NCBI GenBank assembly: GCA_964480825.1
Contig: CAYZRJ010000001.1
Location: 1 to 64,000 of the forward strand
Origin: CAYZRJ01 sp964480825
GTDB lineage: Bacteria; Patescibacteriota; WWE3; UBA101185; UBA10185
DNA length: 64,000 nt
Direction: 5' to 3'
Each line of letters begins with the position of its first letter. The first letter of the stretch is position 1. Made by a program: the position numbers and the translations under genes. The notes under the pieces were generated by a model. The model did no database searches and was not told where the DNA came from. It saw nothing but the letters and a program-made list of their open reading frames with translations. Positions 18,236 to 27,254 of the stretch are shown piece by piece.

Positions 18236-19157
18236 AGTGGTTCTTGATCGTTTCATAAATGCTTTTTGCATCCAAACCTAAATAACTATACAGCTCGTTT
18301 TTATGACCGTACTGTCTTGTAATCTGATCATAAACACCGATTTTCATCAGTTTGGGCATAGTGTAACTGTTTCCGTTATTAATTTCAAACAATGCGTCGG
18401 CTACGGCCGAACCCAAACCTCCCACAGTGCTGTGCTCTTCTACTGTAAAAATAAATTTCGAATTAACGTGTTGCGCTATCGAAGTGTAATCGAACGGCTT
18501 TATTGTCGAAACATTGACAATAGTTGCGTTGATACCGTCCTTAGACAGCATATTTGATGCGTTCAACACTTCTCTTAGTAACTCTCCGGTTACAAAAATT
18601 GTCATATCGGCGCCATGTCGCACTACTCTGTTTCTTCCAATTTCAAATGGTGTATCATACGAAATGTCTAACGGCTCAACGTTTAACATTAATCTTAAAT
18701 ATACGGGTCCGTTGTGTGCGGCAGCTTTTTTTACTGCCTCCGAAGTTTCTGCTCCATCAGAGGGTGAAATAACGATCATCCCAGGTATTACGCGCATAAT
18801 TGCAATATCCTCGATAGAATGATGAGTACCTCCAAGCGGAGCGTACGATAAGCCACTACCCACTCCCACTAATTTAATGTTGGCTTGGTTATAACCAGCT
18901 CCAACTCTGATTTGATCGTAACATCGAGAAGTAACAAAGGGTGTAATTGTGTAAACAAAAGGTATCCAACCATCAAAAGACAAACCCACTGCCATATTTA
19001 CCATGTTAGCTTCTGCTATTCCCGCGTTTATAAAGCGGCTCGGATGCTTTGCCTCAATATCACGCATTAAGTAACCACCGATATCTCCGATCAGCAAAAC
19101 AACCTTATCATTATTGTCCATTATCTCACCAATTGTCTTAACAAAAGAATTTCTCAT
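18168..19157 (-). CDS. Transketolase-like subunit, C-terminal (pyrimidine-binding and transketolase C) half
   Basis: These 329 residues correspond to the second half of transketolase. The pyrimidine-binding domain comes first, with NAGIAEANMVNMAVGLSF carrying the conserved glutamate that activates thiamine diphosphate, followed by GGTHHSIEDIAIMRVIPG and the transketolase C domain (TVEEHSTVGGLGSAVADAL). It overlaps the N-terminal subunit by 4 bp, so the two form a split heteromeric ThDP enzyme. Within a sugar-modification block it more likely acts on a two-carbon transfer for a branched or unusual sugar than in the pentose phosphate pathway. That role is inference. Confidence 0.88.
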   Translation of the reverse strand: MRNSFVKTIGEIMDNNDKVVLLIGDIGGYLMRDIEAKHPSRFINAGIAEANMVNMAVGLSFDGWIPFVYTITPFVTSRCYDQIRVGAGYNQANIKLVGVGSGLSYAPLGGTHHSIEDIAIMRVIPGMIVISPSDGAETSEAVKKAAAHNGPVYLRLMLNVEPLDISYDTPFEIGRNRVVRHGADMTIFVTGELLREVLNASNMLSKDGINATIVNVSTIKPFDYTSIAQHVNSKFIFTVEEHSTVGGLGSAVADALFEINNGNSYTMPKLMKIGVYDQITRQYGHKNELYSYLGLDAKSIYETIKNHYANPQAYNRQGYSTDSAGAETI

Positions 19158-19999
19158 ATATCACTGTCGTCAGAACTTAAATTGGCACTTATTTCCCCAA
19201 TTGCTAACTGATACTCTTCTTGATTTGGGATCATTGTGTGCCATTTTTTTTGATCCTCCATAAAAGAAATGCCCTTACCCTTGATTGTATGCGCTATGAT
19301 TGCCGACGGTTTGCCGCGCTTAAAAGGCGCAAGCGACACGCTGCCCATAATGTCAATAAAGCTATGGCCATCAATTTCAACTGTCTCCCAACCGAAAGAG
19401 TGCCACTTGTCTGCCATATTCTGAGAATTCACTACATCAACGGTTTTGCCGCTAGACTGATGTTTGTTTAAGTCCACTATTACAATAAAGTTATCCAGTT
19501 TTTGATGCGCCGCCACTTGCGCTGCTTCCCAAACAGAACCTTCGTTACATTCTCCATCACCTACCACACAATATACTTTAAAGTCTTTGTTAAGCATTTT
19601 TGCCGACATTGCCATACCAAGCGCTACAGATATACCTTGACCTAGCGATCCAGTTGATACTTCTACGCCCGGAACTTTTTGCATTTCCGGATGACCACCT
19701 AATATCCCATCAAAACTTGAAAATCTATCAATCTCATCACTTGAGAAAAAACCAAGATCGGCCAATATAGCATACAAAGAAGCGCAACCATGCCCCTTGC
19801 TCAACACAAACCTGTCCCGATTTATATCACGTGGGTTTTGCGGGTTTATGCGCAAAATTTTGTAATACAAAACCGTTAAAATTTCGATCATCGATAAAGC
19901 AGACGGTATATGACCATCTTTTGCGTTGTAAACCATATTCAATACGGTTAATCTCGCTTGAGCAGCTTTTTGTCGTAACAATGTCAAGTCATTAGACAT
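19154..19999 (-). CDS. Transketolase-like subunit, N-terminal (ThDP-binding) half
   Basis: These 281 residues cover the ThDP diphosphate-binding half. DRFVLSKGHGCASLYA is the family's first signature. The ThDP motif is GDGECNEGSVWEAAQVAA (GDG, then N), and HTIKGKGISFMED completes the site. Together with the adjacent C-terminal subunit it makes one transketolase. It sits 1 bp downstream of a methyltransferase gene. Split transketolases are common in archaea and in polysaccharide clusters of bacteria. Confidence 0.9.
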   Translation of the reverse strand: MSNDLTLLRQKAAQARLTVLNMVYNAKDGHIPSALSMIEILTVLYYKILRINPQNPRDINRDRFVLSKGHGCASLYAILADLGFFSSDEIDRFSSFDGILGGHPEMQKVPGVEVSTGSLGQGISVALGMAMSAKMLNKDFKVYCVVGDGECNEGSVWEAAQVAAHQKLDNFIVIVDLNKHQSSGKTVDVVNSQNMADKWHSFGWETVEIDGHSFIDIMGSVSLAPFKRGKPSAIIAHTIKGKGISFMEDQKKWHTMIPNQEEYQLAIGEISANLSSDDSDI

Positions 20000-20000
20000 A

Positions 20001-20828
20001 TTATTTAGTTAACACACAAACAGGAGTATTTTCAATCCAATAGGCGTGCGTAAATATCTTATCATTTTTTTCCAACCAATCGTCAACAGCTTTAACGACC
20101 TCTTGATTATTCCAGCCCCAAAATAAAACGTCACCTCTTGGGCTGTCTTCCGAGGGGATGTAGTCGTCTAGAACAACTGCTTTTTTGGCTATTTTTGCAC
20201 AATTATCTAAATCGGAATAAACAAAGTCATACTTGTGATTGCCATCTATATAGCAAACGTCAATCTGTGGCAAACTTGTATAGTCAAATTTAGTGCTATC
20301 ATCCCAAATCTGATTAATATCCAATCCTTTTTGCTTGTAAAACCAGCCAATTTTTTCTTTTTCAATGGGGTTGTTGGCGAAAGAATTTTCAATGGGGTTC
20401 ATGGTGTAACAGATAGCATCGGGACATGCTGTTTTGATCGCGGAAATACCCCATCCATACCACGTGCCGATTTCTAAAACTGTCTTAGGATCAAATGCGG
20501 CAACCAACGAAGACTTTGTTGTATAATCCGTAATTGGGTATTTATCTTTCAACTGTTTTTTCTTGTCTATATAATATTTTTTAATGCCTGCGAATTGGTG
20601 TTTAGCAATACGCGGAAATTCACGAATTAATTTTGGTAGTTGGGTCAAAATCAGCTTAATTTCGTTTCTCGCCAAATGTGCCGTTTTTTCACCCATGCTA
20701 AATAATCCGAATTCTTCTTTAAGTTTTACAAAATCATCCGGAGTAAATAATCCTAAAGTTACGAGATCTCTTTCCACATAATTTATTTTCTCTGCTAATT
20801 GCTTTTTGGTAATAGTTTCAACTTTCAT
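20001..20828 (-). CDS. Class I SAM-dependent methyltransferase (family 24-like)
   Basis: This 275-residue protein has an alpha-helical N-terminal region of about 100 residues. A Rossmann domain follows: VLEIGTWYGWGISAIK is motif I, and IDVCYIDGNHKYDFVYSD carries the aspartate and histidine found in Methyltransf_24/cephalosporin-hydroxylase-like enzymes that methylate sugars. VVLDDYIP follows as motif IV. It is the head of a run with the split transketolase. Probable target is a sugar hydroxyl or a lipid-linked sugar; unproven. Confidence 0.8.
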   Translation of the reverse strand: MKVETITKKQLAEKINYVERDLVTLGLFTPDDFVKLKEEFGLFSMGEKTAHLARNEIKLILTQLPKLIREFPRIAKHQFAGIKKYYIDKKKQLKDKYPITDYTTKSSLVAAFDPKTVLEIGTWYGWGISAIKTACPDAICYTMNPIENSFANNPIEKEKIGWFYKQKGLDINQIWDDSTKFDYTSLPQIDVCYIDGNHKYDFVYSDLDNCAKIAKKAVVLDDYIPSEDSPRGDVLFWGWNNQEVVKAVDDWLEKNDKIFTHAYWIENTPVCVLTK

Positions 20829-20879
20829 ATGTTTTCAGATATTAGCAGATCAGTACAAAAAAATACACCCTATGAATTA

Positions 20880-21866
20880 CTATTTAAAATCCAAATAAGC
20901 ATGGAGGTTACGATATTTGTCACTGTAAGCATCGATATCAGGATGGGCTTTTAGATAAGCAACTATTTCTTTAACCCCAGCTACGATATCGTATGTTGTG
21001 CCAAAACCCAACTGATTATGAATTTTATCGAAAGAAACTTTGTAGTCACGGGCATCCAAATCCTTTTCGATATACTCAAACTGCACATCTCCAACTGTAT
21101 CCGCAACAATTTGTCCAAGCTCACGTTTTGTGTGATTAGACATTTTTGTAGAACCAATATTAAATATTTGTCTGGTCACTTTCTGCACAGGCGTATTAAT
21201 AATCAAATCAAAAGCTTTCACCACATCAAACAAGTGAACAAATGCTCGGCCTTGCGTTCCCATTACAGTTAATTTCCTCTTGTAAAACGCGTCGCGCGTA
21301 AATTCGTTTACTAATAGATCAAATCGCATACGTGGTGAAATACCGAAAACTGTGGCAACCCTACAAATTGTTGGGTTAAAATCCGGCGATGTATCAGCAA
21401 GAATATGCTCTTCGGCAGCTACTTTTGATTCGGCATACGCTGAAATTGGCGTCAACTTGGTCGTTTCGTCCGCTAAATTATCTTTACCGCTTGCACCGTA
21501 ATTGCTGCAAGTAGAAACAAAGATGAACCTTGGCGTTTTGTGCTTTTTTACCAATTGAACCAGTTCTTTGGTTGAATCAAAATTAATTTTCCACGTTAAG
21601 TCAGGTATTCTATCGGATTCGGGAGCGCCGACAATAGCAGCTAAATGAATAACAGCATCAACCTCATCCAACGCCTGTTCCAAAACTTTTGTCTCTCTTA
21701 TGTCGCCTTTTATCAAAGTGAAGTTGTCGTATGATTGTAGTCGCTTGACCGAATCTTCGCCAAAAATACATACGTCCATACCCCTGACTTGGTGACCTTG
21801 CTTCAAAAATTTTGTTGCAGTGTAAGAACCGATGTAACCGGCCACTCCTGTTATTAATATTCTCAT
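20880..21866 (-). CDS. NAD-dependent sugar epimerase/dehydratase
   Basis: A 328-residue extended short-chain dehydrogenase. The NAD loop is ITGVAGYIGSYTA (complete GxxGxxG). DAVIHLAAIVGAPESD is the usual strand-4 segment, FVSTCSNYG has the catalytic Ser/Thr region, and YAESKVAAEEHIL provides the Tyr and Lys. It is typical of UDP- or GDP-sugar 4-epimerases, dehydratases or reductases. It is 51 bp from the methyltransferase and 44 bp from the AftB-like gene. It would supply an activated sugar for this cluster; the exact reaction cannot be read from the sequence. Confidence 0.85.
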   Translation of the reverse strand: MRILITGVAGYIGSYTATKFLKQGHQVRGMDVCIFGEDSVKRLQSYDNFTLIKGDIRETKVLEQALDEVDAVIHLAAIVGAPESDRIPDLTWKINFDSTKELVQLVKKHKTPRFIFVSTCSNYGASGKDNLADETTKLTPISAYAESKVAAEEHILADTSPDFNPTICRVATVFGISPRMRFDLLVNEFTRDAFYKRKLTVMGTQGRAFVHLFDVVKAFDLIINTPVQKVTRQIFNIGSTKMSNHTKRELGQIVADTVGDVQFEYIEKDLDARDYKVSFDKIHNQLGFGTTYDIVAGVKEIVAYLKAHPDIDAYSDKYRNLHAYLDFK

Positions 21867-21910
21867 CCCTACATGCTAACTCGCAATTTGCCGGAAATCA
21901 ATTAGTTAAA

Positions 21911-24235
21911 TTAATAAACTTCCATCGATAGCACTCCTACCTCAAAATTTGCTGGACCAGTTTTTCTGTCTAACACAATGCTGAATTTACCTGTATTTTT
22001 TACAGCTTCGGTAACATCTATGTACACAGTAATCTTGTCCTGATCTTCGCCTAAAATACCTACTTTATGTTCAAATAGTTTTTTGACACTGCCGGTTGTA
22101 TCGTCGTATGCCACATAAATAGCGTTATTAGTTTGTGCTATACGATAGTCCAGTTTTAATGTGTATCTGAGATTTGCATACTTTTTGTCGTCAATTTTAA
22201 AAACTATGCTGCCTGTTTCATATCCCGGCTTAACATTTATTAATTTATATTCAATATTGTGTTCGGTATTTTTTAACTCAACGGCCGCTGTCAAATTCTC
22301 AATTACATTTGTGTCTTTGAGTTGCTGCTTTATTCCGTACACAATGTTACTTACAAATAATTCGCTGGTTACAGTTGATGTAATTCTGTGCCACAGTACA
22401 TCGCTTTCAGACTTAAGGTAAAAATCAAAAACTTCAAACGAACTCAACAAATTTTCGCCAAATGTTTTGTTTCGTGTCGAGTCAAAAAGAGTTTGATTCT
22501 TTACGGATGTATAAGGATACCAATATAATTTCAAGAATCCCGTAAGTTCGATCGCATCTTGAGGACTAGATAACATATACTGTTTTAAATCGTTACTTAA
22601 AAATTTCACTACAGCTTCATCTATACTATTAGCAGTATCAACTCCGGTTAATGCTTTATATTTTTCTAAAAAAGTTCTATTTGATAGATCAAAAAGTGGT
22701 ATATAACTATCGTTATCATCTCCTGTTATAACTTCGCTATATCGCGACTGCTCATATTTTGTGTGTGCTGCCTCATTCCAAAATTTATATGGAGTATAAG
22801 AAAAAGTGGGTTTACGAGACAATACGTATTCTGGGTGAACTTCGTTTTCATGTCCAATAGTACCGCGCTTTGTTATAGGAAACCGAGCAAAATAAGGATC
22901 AGTTAGAATTCCGCCCATAACGTTGATTTTTTCTCCTGCAGCGTAACCGAAAAGACCAATGTTTGGCATCACAACACTTATAGGCGTATCAACAGCGTCT
23001 GCAATATCTTTATAGTAATAACCGCGTTTAGCCCAATTAAATTCGTTTGTGACGGGCTCTTTAATATAATTGTTAAAATCTTTAGATTTAAAATTGTAAT
23101 TAAAATGGGCTCGCTCATCTTTGATATTTGCAATCTGTTTTCCGGCAATCACGCTGTAGGGTTTTTGAACATATGAAACGACGCCAACCAATAATAATAA
23201 GGGAAACATAACTGCAGTAAGTTTTAATTCGCTGAAATTCTCTTTCTTTGCATACACTGCTAATAAACTTTCGGAGCTATCACTTAGCGAAATAGCGGCC
23301 AGCATAAATGGGACGAGCAAAAATCTACCGTGCATATAGTCTCCCCCTGCGTATAAAACATAACTAGTGTTAATTAACGCCATCATTAACAAATGATAAT
23401 TTGGCGAATAATAGTTTCGAACTAGCGGACGATTGAAAGTGTATACAAGCAAAAAATACGTAAGGATTAAAAGTACTAGTATAGTAACGGGATACGATTT
23501 TGCAAAATCCAATAGGTAGTGTGTGCCTTGAGTTAGATATAACTCGCCACCTTTTTTAGCGTAAAAAGTGTTCGGAAAAAACGACGCAAAATAACCCAAC
23601 CTAAATATTTGATAACCACCCAGTAAAAATGTTCCCGGAATTAAAAATTTGAGTAATTCGACTGATTTTTGGTTTTTTACTAATTGAACAACATAACAAA
23701 TCAAAATATATAACCAAAACACAACCGTTTCAGGTCGGTTAAGCACTAGTAATGATAAGATTACCGAAAGCGTTATTGGCTTTGCGTATATTCCTTTTTT
23801 TAATATCAACACTACTGAAACCGCGGTTAAAAAATAACTAAGCGACGTCTCAAATCCACTCGTTGCAAAATCTCTAAAAGCAGAGTTGGTAATTAAAAGT
23901 ATTACTCCAATCGGGAAAAAAAGTTTATCTTTTTGACGACGACCAAAAAGTATTATGAATATTGCAAAGGTAGACAAAAGTAGGCCTAAAATTATAGCCA
24001 TGGGACGCAAGTTAGCAGCAAAAATAACGCGAAAAAACGCCAGTGAAAATACCCAAAGCGGAGAAGTAAAGCCCTCGACGCGCTCACCAATGTTAAAGAC
24101 CAAACCATACCCATTTACAAAATTGTCAATATATCTAAAAAAAATAAAGGCGTCCTCACCAATCCAAGCTCTAAGCGAAAAGAGATAAAATGCTATGTAA
24201 CCTGTAAAAACGCATAACAGCCAAAGAATTATCAT
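21911..24235 (-). CDS. GT-C membrane glycosyltransferase, AftB (GT89)-like
   Basis: A 774-residue protein with a polytopic N-terminal part (about 10 helices over 390 residues) and a large soluble C-terminal part ending in beta-rich sequence. The first external loop reads EDAFIFFRYIDNFVNGYG, followed by GERVEGFTSPLWV. That DDA...RY..N...G.GL...GERVEG.T.PLW pattern is the signature of mycobacterial AftB-type arabinofuranosyltransferases and their bacterial homologues. By analogy the Glu-Asp pair is catalytic and the donor is a polyprenyl-phosphate sugar. The sugar need not be arabinose here. It is the first gene of the cluster below the terminator at 24279-24308. Confidence 0.75.
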   Translation of the reverse strand: MIILWLLCVFTGYIAFYLFSLRAWIGEDAFIFFRYIDNFVNGYGLVFNIGERVEGFTSPLWVFSLAFFRVIFAANLRPMAIILGLLLSTFAIFIILFGRRQKDKLFFPIGVILLITNSAFRDFATSGFETSLSYFLTAVSVVLILKKGIYAKPITLSVILSLLVLNRPETVVFWLYILICYVVQLVKNQKSVELLKFLIPGTFLLGGYQIFRLGYFASFFPNTFYAKKGGELYLTQGTHYLLDFAKSYPVTILVLLILTYFLLVYTFNRPLVRNYYSPNYHLLMMALINTSYVLYAGGDYMHGRFLLVPFMLAAISLSDSSESLLAVYAKKENFSELKLTAVMFPLLLLVGVVSYVQKPYSVIAGKQIANIKDERAHFNYNFKSKDFNNYIKEPVTNEFNWAKRGYYYKDIADAVDTPISVVMPNIGLFGYAAGEKINVMGGILTDPYFARFPITKRGTIGHENEVHPEYVLSRKPTFSYTPYKFWNEAAHTKYEQSRYSEVITGDDNDSYIPLFDLSNRTFLEKYKALTGVDTANSIDEAVVKFLSNDLKQYMLSSPQDAIELTGFLKLYWYPYTSVKNQTLFDSTRNKTFGENLLSSFEVFDFYLKSESDVLWHRITSTVTSELFVSNIVYGIKQQLKDTNVIENLTAAVELKNTEHNIEYKLINVKPGYETGSIVFKIDDKKYANLRYTLKLDYRIAQTNNAIYVAYDDTTGSVKKLFEHKVGILGEDQDKITVYIDVTEAVKNTGKFSIVLDRKTGPANFEVGVLSMEVY

Positions 24236-24278
24236 ATGGAACTAATGGTTACATGCCGTTAGTGATTAGGCAATAAAA

Positions 24279-24308
24279 AGGAGAATATGCGGATCAACAT
24301 ATTCTCCT
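24279..24308 (-). terminator. Rho-independent terminator overlapping the stop of the GT2-like gene
   Basis: Perfect 11-bp arms AGGAGAATATG and CATATTCTCCT flank an 8-nt loop. On the minus strand a T-rich tail (TTTTTATTG) follows. The upstream arm overlaps the stop codon at 24307-24309, so the transcript ends almost as the reading frame does. It separates the GT2-like gene from the AftB-like gene. Confidence 0.8.
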
Positions 24309-25155
24309 AGCTACGACTTTTCGCTAATTTGAGATTCAAGACGACACCCTTCCAGATTAACAACATCCCCCCAATGAGTGCTCTTGCCAAATACCCAGCT
24401 GTGAGTGGCGCGAGCTTTCGGTTGAAATGGGCACCATAAATGATGCCTTTTTCGAGAATGGTTACGTCATTGTGCTTGGCGAGCCAACATATCAGCGCGC
24501 GTGCTTCTGTCTGGAAAAGGTGCATGGGCCCCCATTTGGTGGAAATCCATTTTTCGGGCGGACACAACTCAAACATTTTTCTCAACAACGGCGCGCTAAA
24601 GGCCTCGAAACCACTTGTAAGGTCAGTGAGACGACTGCCTTGCGGTCCAAGCATCAACAGGTTCCTGGCAAAGACAGTACCTGCCAGCGAAAGACTAACC
24701 CTGTCCCACGGAAAATGATCAGCTCCGCCAAGATCCATCCGTGTAGACATCACACAAAGCATAATTTGTGGATCTGTTTGTAGCTTCGCAACAGACTCAC
24801 TTAGTAGCCCGCTGACCTCTTCTGCCTCATGCGCGCCACTCGCGTCAATCTCAAGTACCAAATCTGGCCCCAAATCAAGAGCTAACCGAAACGCCGCAAG
24901 GTATAAATCGGCGTTCTTTGTTGATGCTGTGTTGTGAGCAAGAAGGTGGAAATTGGGACAGTCTTTTTGCAGATGTTCAAATATCCTCCAATCTGCCCTA
25001 CCGACAATTTCGATCGACAAGATGACGTGTGTCTCGACATTACCTAACTTATTTCCCTCTGCAAAAAGCGCACGAACAAATTGTTCGATAAAGTCTTCTG
25101 GAGCTCGCCATGCGGTGGGTAACACAGCGCACACCACCAACTTGAATGCTTTCAT
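24307..25155 (-). CDS. Divergent GT2, dolichyl-phosphate mannose synthase-like
   Basis: A 282-residue protein, visibly richer in G+C than its neighbours. The sequence LVLEIDASGAHEAEEV replaces the usual DADLQHPPE of dolichyl-phosphate-sugar synthases. GGADHFPWDRVSLSLAGT plus LTDLTSGFEAF match their later conserved blocks (GG..W...R...S, and LTDxTSGFxA). It therefore looks like a diverged polyprenyl-phosphate-sugar synthase, with the metal site reduced to one aspartate plus neighbours. A hydrophobic helix lies near the C-terminus. A strong GGAGG Shine-Dalgarno precedes the ATG, and a terminator overlaps its stop, so it is an independent unit. Its base composition suggests acquisition from outside. 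Confidence 0.65.
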   Translation of the reverse strand: MKAFKLVVCAVLPTAWRAPEDFIEQFVRALFAEGNKLGNVETHVILSIEIVGRADWRIFEHLQKDCPNFHLLAHNTASTKNADLYLAAFRLALDLGPDLVLEIDASGAHEAEEVSGLLSESVAKLQTDPQIMLCVMSTRMDLGGADHFPWDRVSLSLAGTVFARNLLMLGPQGSRLTDLTSGFEAFSAPLLRKMFELCPPEKWISTKWGPMHLFQTEARALICWLAKHNDVTILEKGIIYGAHFNRKLAPLTAGYLARALIGGMLLIWKGVVLNLKLAKSRS

Positions 25156-25220
25156 TTGAGTACCTCCTTCCTTGTAGTTTGCTTTATATTATCCACAAAA
25201 ACGTGAAAACTCATAGGACT

Positions 25221-26237
25221 TTACTGGCGCCAACCTGTTCTGTCATATTCGGATTTCACGAAAACATTTTTTATAACACCAACACTGTATTCCCAAAGCG
25301 TAATCTCGCACGCAAGAATATGAAAAAACCATGCAGAATCTTTTTTACGTGAGTAACCGATTAGCGACTGCATGATCAACGGAAATAAAGTTATGCAATA
25401 TAAAATGAATTTTAGATAACTGTAGTAGTTTTTTTTATTCCACGGATAGCTTCGATTTCCAGCATGTTTGTGGTACAAAAAGTCCTTTAAGCGACGCCTT
25501 TGTTTGGTGGCAAATTTTTTAACGTCGGATTCACAATAACTGTGAATAATATCTTCTTTAACTTTTATAAATTTAACTTCACCGGTTTTATCTAGGGTTT
25601 CAGCCAAAATGTCTATATCAAACAGGTAGTCACCTTTTGCGTGTGTTTTCAAGAAATCGGATCTAAAAATAGTTCCGTTTGCTCCGATTGTGGGAATTCC
25701 GGCTTTATTAAAAGTTGCCAAAATATAGCCGCCAAAATCCTGCTCACTATGAGATACCTCTGTCCATTTATTCGAAAGTAGGTTTAAACGGTCGTAATTT
25801 CCCAAAAAATAAACAAGAGGGTCATTCATACCCATCAAAGCACAATAACGCGTTATAAACCCATCTGAAGCCCTTAAAGTGTATGCCCAAGGCTCACTTC
25901 CTACTGCCTCGGCGTGATCAATAAGTGGTTTTACCATGTTTTGTAACCACAACGAATGCGGAAGCTCATTATCAGAGTCTACAAGTGCGACTAAATCACC
26001 TGTGGCATGCACTAGAGCGCTCATTTTACCTGCTTCTGCGGTTTTTAGTGGATTAAATATGATTGTAGCACCGTACTTTTTGGCTATCTCTAATGTTCGA
26101 TCGGTAGAACCTCCGTCAGCAATAATTACTTCGATTTTGTCTTTTGGATAATCTTGAACGGCAATAGAAGCAAGACACGTTTCTAAAACTTTTTGGGCAT
26201 TGAGAGTTGGTATTAAAAACGAAACCTTTGGCCACAT
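25221..26237 (-). CDS. Glycosyltransferase family 2 with membrane C-terminus
   Basis: A 338-residue GT-A enzyme. It opens VSFLIPTLNAQKVLETCL; ADGGSTDRT is the nucleotide-binding loop and ALVDSDNELP holds the metal-binding DSD. The rest of the catalytic domain follows, then one or two hydrophobic helices near residues 275-320. AT-rich like the other glycan genes, so it is probably native, unlike the cassettes on both sides. It transfers a sugar from a nucleotide donor; acceptor unknown. Confidence 0.85.
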   Translation of the reverse strand: MWPKVSFLIPTLNAQKVLETCLASIAVQDYPKDKIEVIIADGGSTDRTLEIAKKYGATIIFNPLKTAEAGKMSALVHATGDLVALVDSDNELPHSLWLQNMVKPLIDHAEAVGSEPWAYTLRASDGFITRYCALMGMNDPLVYFLGNYDRLNLLSNKWTEVSHSEQDFGGYILATFNKAGIPTIGANGTIFRSDFLKTHAKGDYLFDIDILAETLDKTGEVKFIKVKEDIIHSYCESDVKKFATKQRRRLKDFLYHKHAGNRSYPWNKKNYYSYLKFILYCITLFPLIMQSLIGYSRKKDSAWFFHILACEITLWEYSVGVIKNVFVKSEYDRTGWRQ

Positions 26238-26256
26238 AGATCTATAATAGCAAAGA

Positions 26257-26293
26257 AAAACAGCCCTGAGAAAAATTCCTCATGAGCTGTTTT
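26257..26293 (-). terminator. Terminator of the D-B1-A1 cassette
   Basis: Arms AAAACAGC and GCTGTTTT with a partly paired interior (GAG/CTC around an A/T-rich loop), followed on the minus strand by a T-run (TTTTTC). It lies 15 bp beyond the A1 stop. Nearly identical to the element at 27837-27874, including the bases up to the A-gene stop. Confidence 0.75.
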
Positions 26294-26307
26294 AATAACT
26301 TACACTA

Positions 26308-26817
26308 CTACTGGATGTTCACGCAGTTTCGAGGCCAAGCTACATCGGGGATCCACGCTCTTCCGGTTAAAGTTCGCGACGTAACTCTTTCTTCACAAAG
26401 CATCCAACCGTACGGAGACAGTTGCCTCAATCCGACAACTTCGACATCGGCGGGAATCTGGAAATCAAATACACCTGTGTTCATTGAACCGCCCTGAGTT
26501 ACAAGTTCGCCCTGCAAATTGAAGAAGGCCCCTTCCAACTTATTCTTCATTCTTGAAAGTTCCACCCCCTCGGGACTCATGCGAACCAAAAGCTCGCTTT
26601 CTGTGTCCAAGGTGTAACCCATCGCCTGCATAAGTCCAATTGCTTTCTCCGCGGTGGAATAGATTTTCAAGTAGGTACTGTGAATGTCTATTTGGCGAAA
26701 TTTATACCAAGTAGTCATGTACAGCCCGGTCGAAACCTGCATACAGGCGTAATACGTATAACCTTGTCCCTCCTGACCTTTTCGAAGCGGTACGATCCGA
26801 AAGAAGTTGTCGTCCAT
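26308..26817 (-). CDS. Unrecognised protein, family A copy 1
   Basis: A soluble 169-residue protein with no signal peptide or membrane helix. I do not recognise it. Notable conserved parts shared with its paralogue at 27889-28392: an N-terminus MDD..FR.VP.RKGQEG, a GYTLDT..ELLVR central strand, NKLEGAFF, and a C-terminus LTGRAW....WP.NCVNI. The many short beta-type segments suggest a compact beta-rich domain. It is 16 bp after B1, with a strong AAAGGAG site, and just before the terminator, so A and B are co-transcribed and may act together. Richer in G+C than surrounding glycan genes. Confidence 0.8.
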   Translation of the reverse strand: MDDNFFRIVPLRKGQEGQGYTYYACMQVSTGLYMTTWYKFRQIDIHSTYLKIYSTAEKAIGLMQAMGYTLDTESELLVRMSPEGVELSRMKNKLEGAFFNLQGELVTQGGSMNTGVFDFQIPADVEVVGLRQLSPYGWMLCEERVTSRTLTGRAWIPDVAWPRNCVNIQ

Positions 26818-26833
26818 TTTTTCTCCTTTGTTA

Positions 26834-27220
26834 TTATTCGGTTCTTGAGTGATTGACGATATCTACGATATGTTGACCTTTGATCATACACCACGATCCG
26901 GGTAAAAATCTTGGCCAAACTTCGACGGTACGATTTGCCGTTAAACCCATAGATATAAGGAGTTTAGCGACTTCATTGCAAAGAAGATCTGCCTTTGCTT
27001 CAAGCTTTTCGTCTGGACAGGTATCCAGAAAGACAATGAAGTCTGCCGCGGCGGGATCTGCATCGATAATATCGCATTTGTTCAGGTTCACAATAACATC
27101 CGTGTAAAGAACTTCGGATATATCGCATACCGTAACTTTGAGGAGGCTCCGTATTTCTCGAAAACTGACGTAAAGTACATGCTCTACACTCGAGTTTTTT
27201 GGTGCAAAGGTAACAATCAT
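26834..27220 (-). CDS. Unrecognised protein, family B copy 1
   Basis: A soluble 128-residue protein of no family I can name. By eye it has a beta-strand, a long helix, a strand ending FIVFLDTCPDE, a second helix rich in Ala and Leu, then a strand with VEVWPRFLPGSW. The order beta-alpha-beta followed by a strand near the end recalls the tautomerase superfamily. A catalytic Pro directly after Met, its hallmark, is absent here (MIVTF). Homologues lie at 28408-28797 (close) and 28936-29325 (distant). Preceded by a strong AAAGGAG site 34 bp after gene D. Three cysteines sit in conserved positions shared with copy 2. Confidence 0.8.
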   Translation of the reverse strand: MIVTFAPKNSSVEHVLYVSFREIRSLLKVTVCDISEVLYTDVIVNLNKCDIIDADPAAADFIVFLDTCPDEKLEAKADLLCNEVAKLLISMGLTANRTVEVWPRFLPGSWCMIKGQHIVDIVNHSRTE

Positions 27221-27254
27221 AACTAACTCCTTTGTTTACTTCACGAAACTACGC

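Noticed and set aside
24427..24783. Plus-strand frame of 118 codons opposite the Dpm-like gene
   Set aside because: The minus-strand product has clear GT2 blocks, a good ribosome site and a matching terminator; the plus frame has none.
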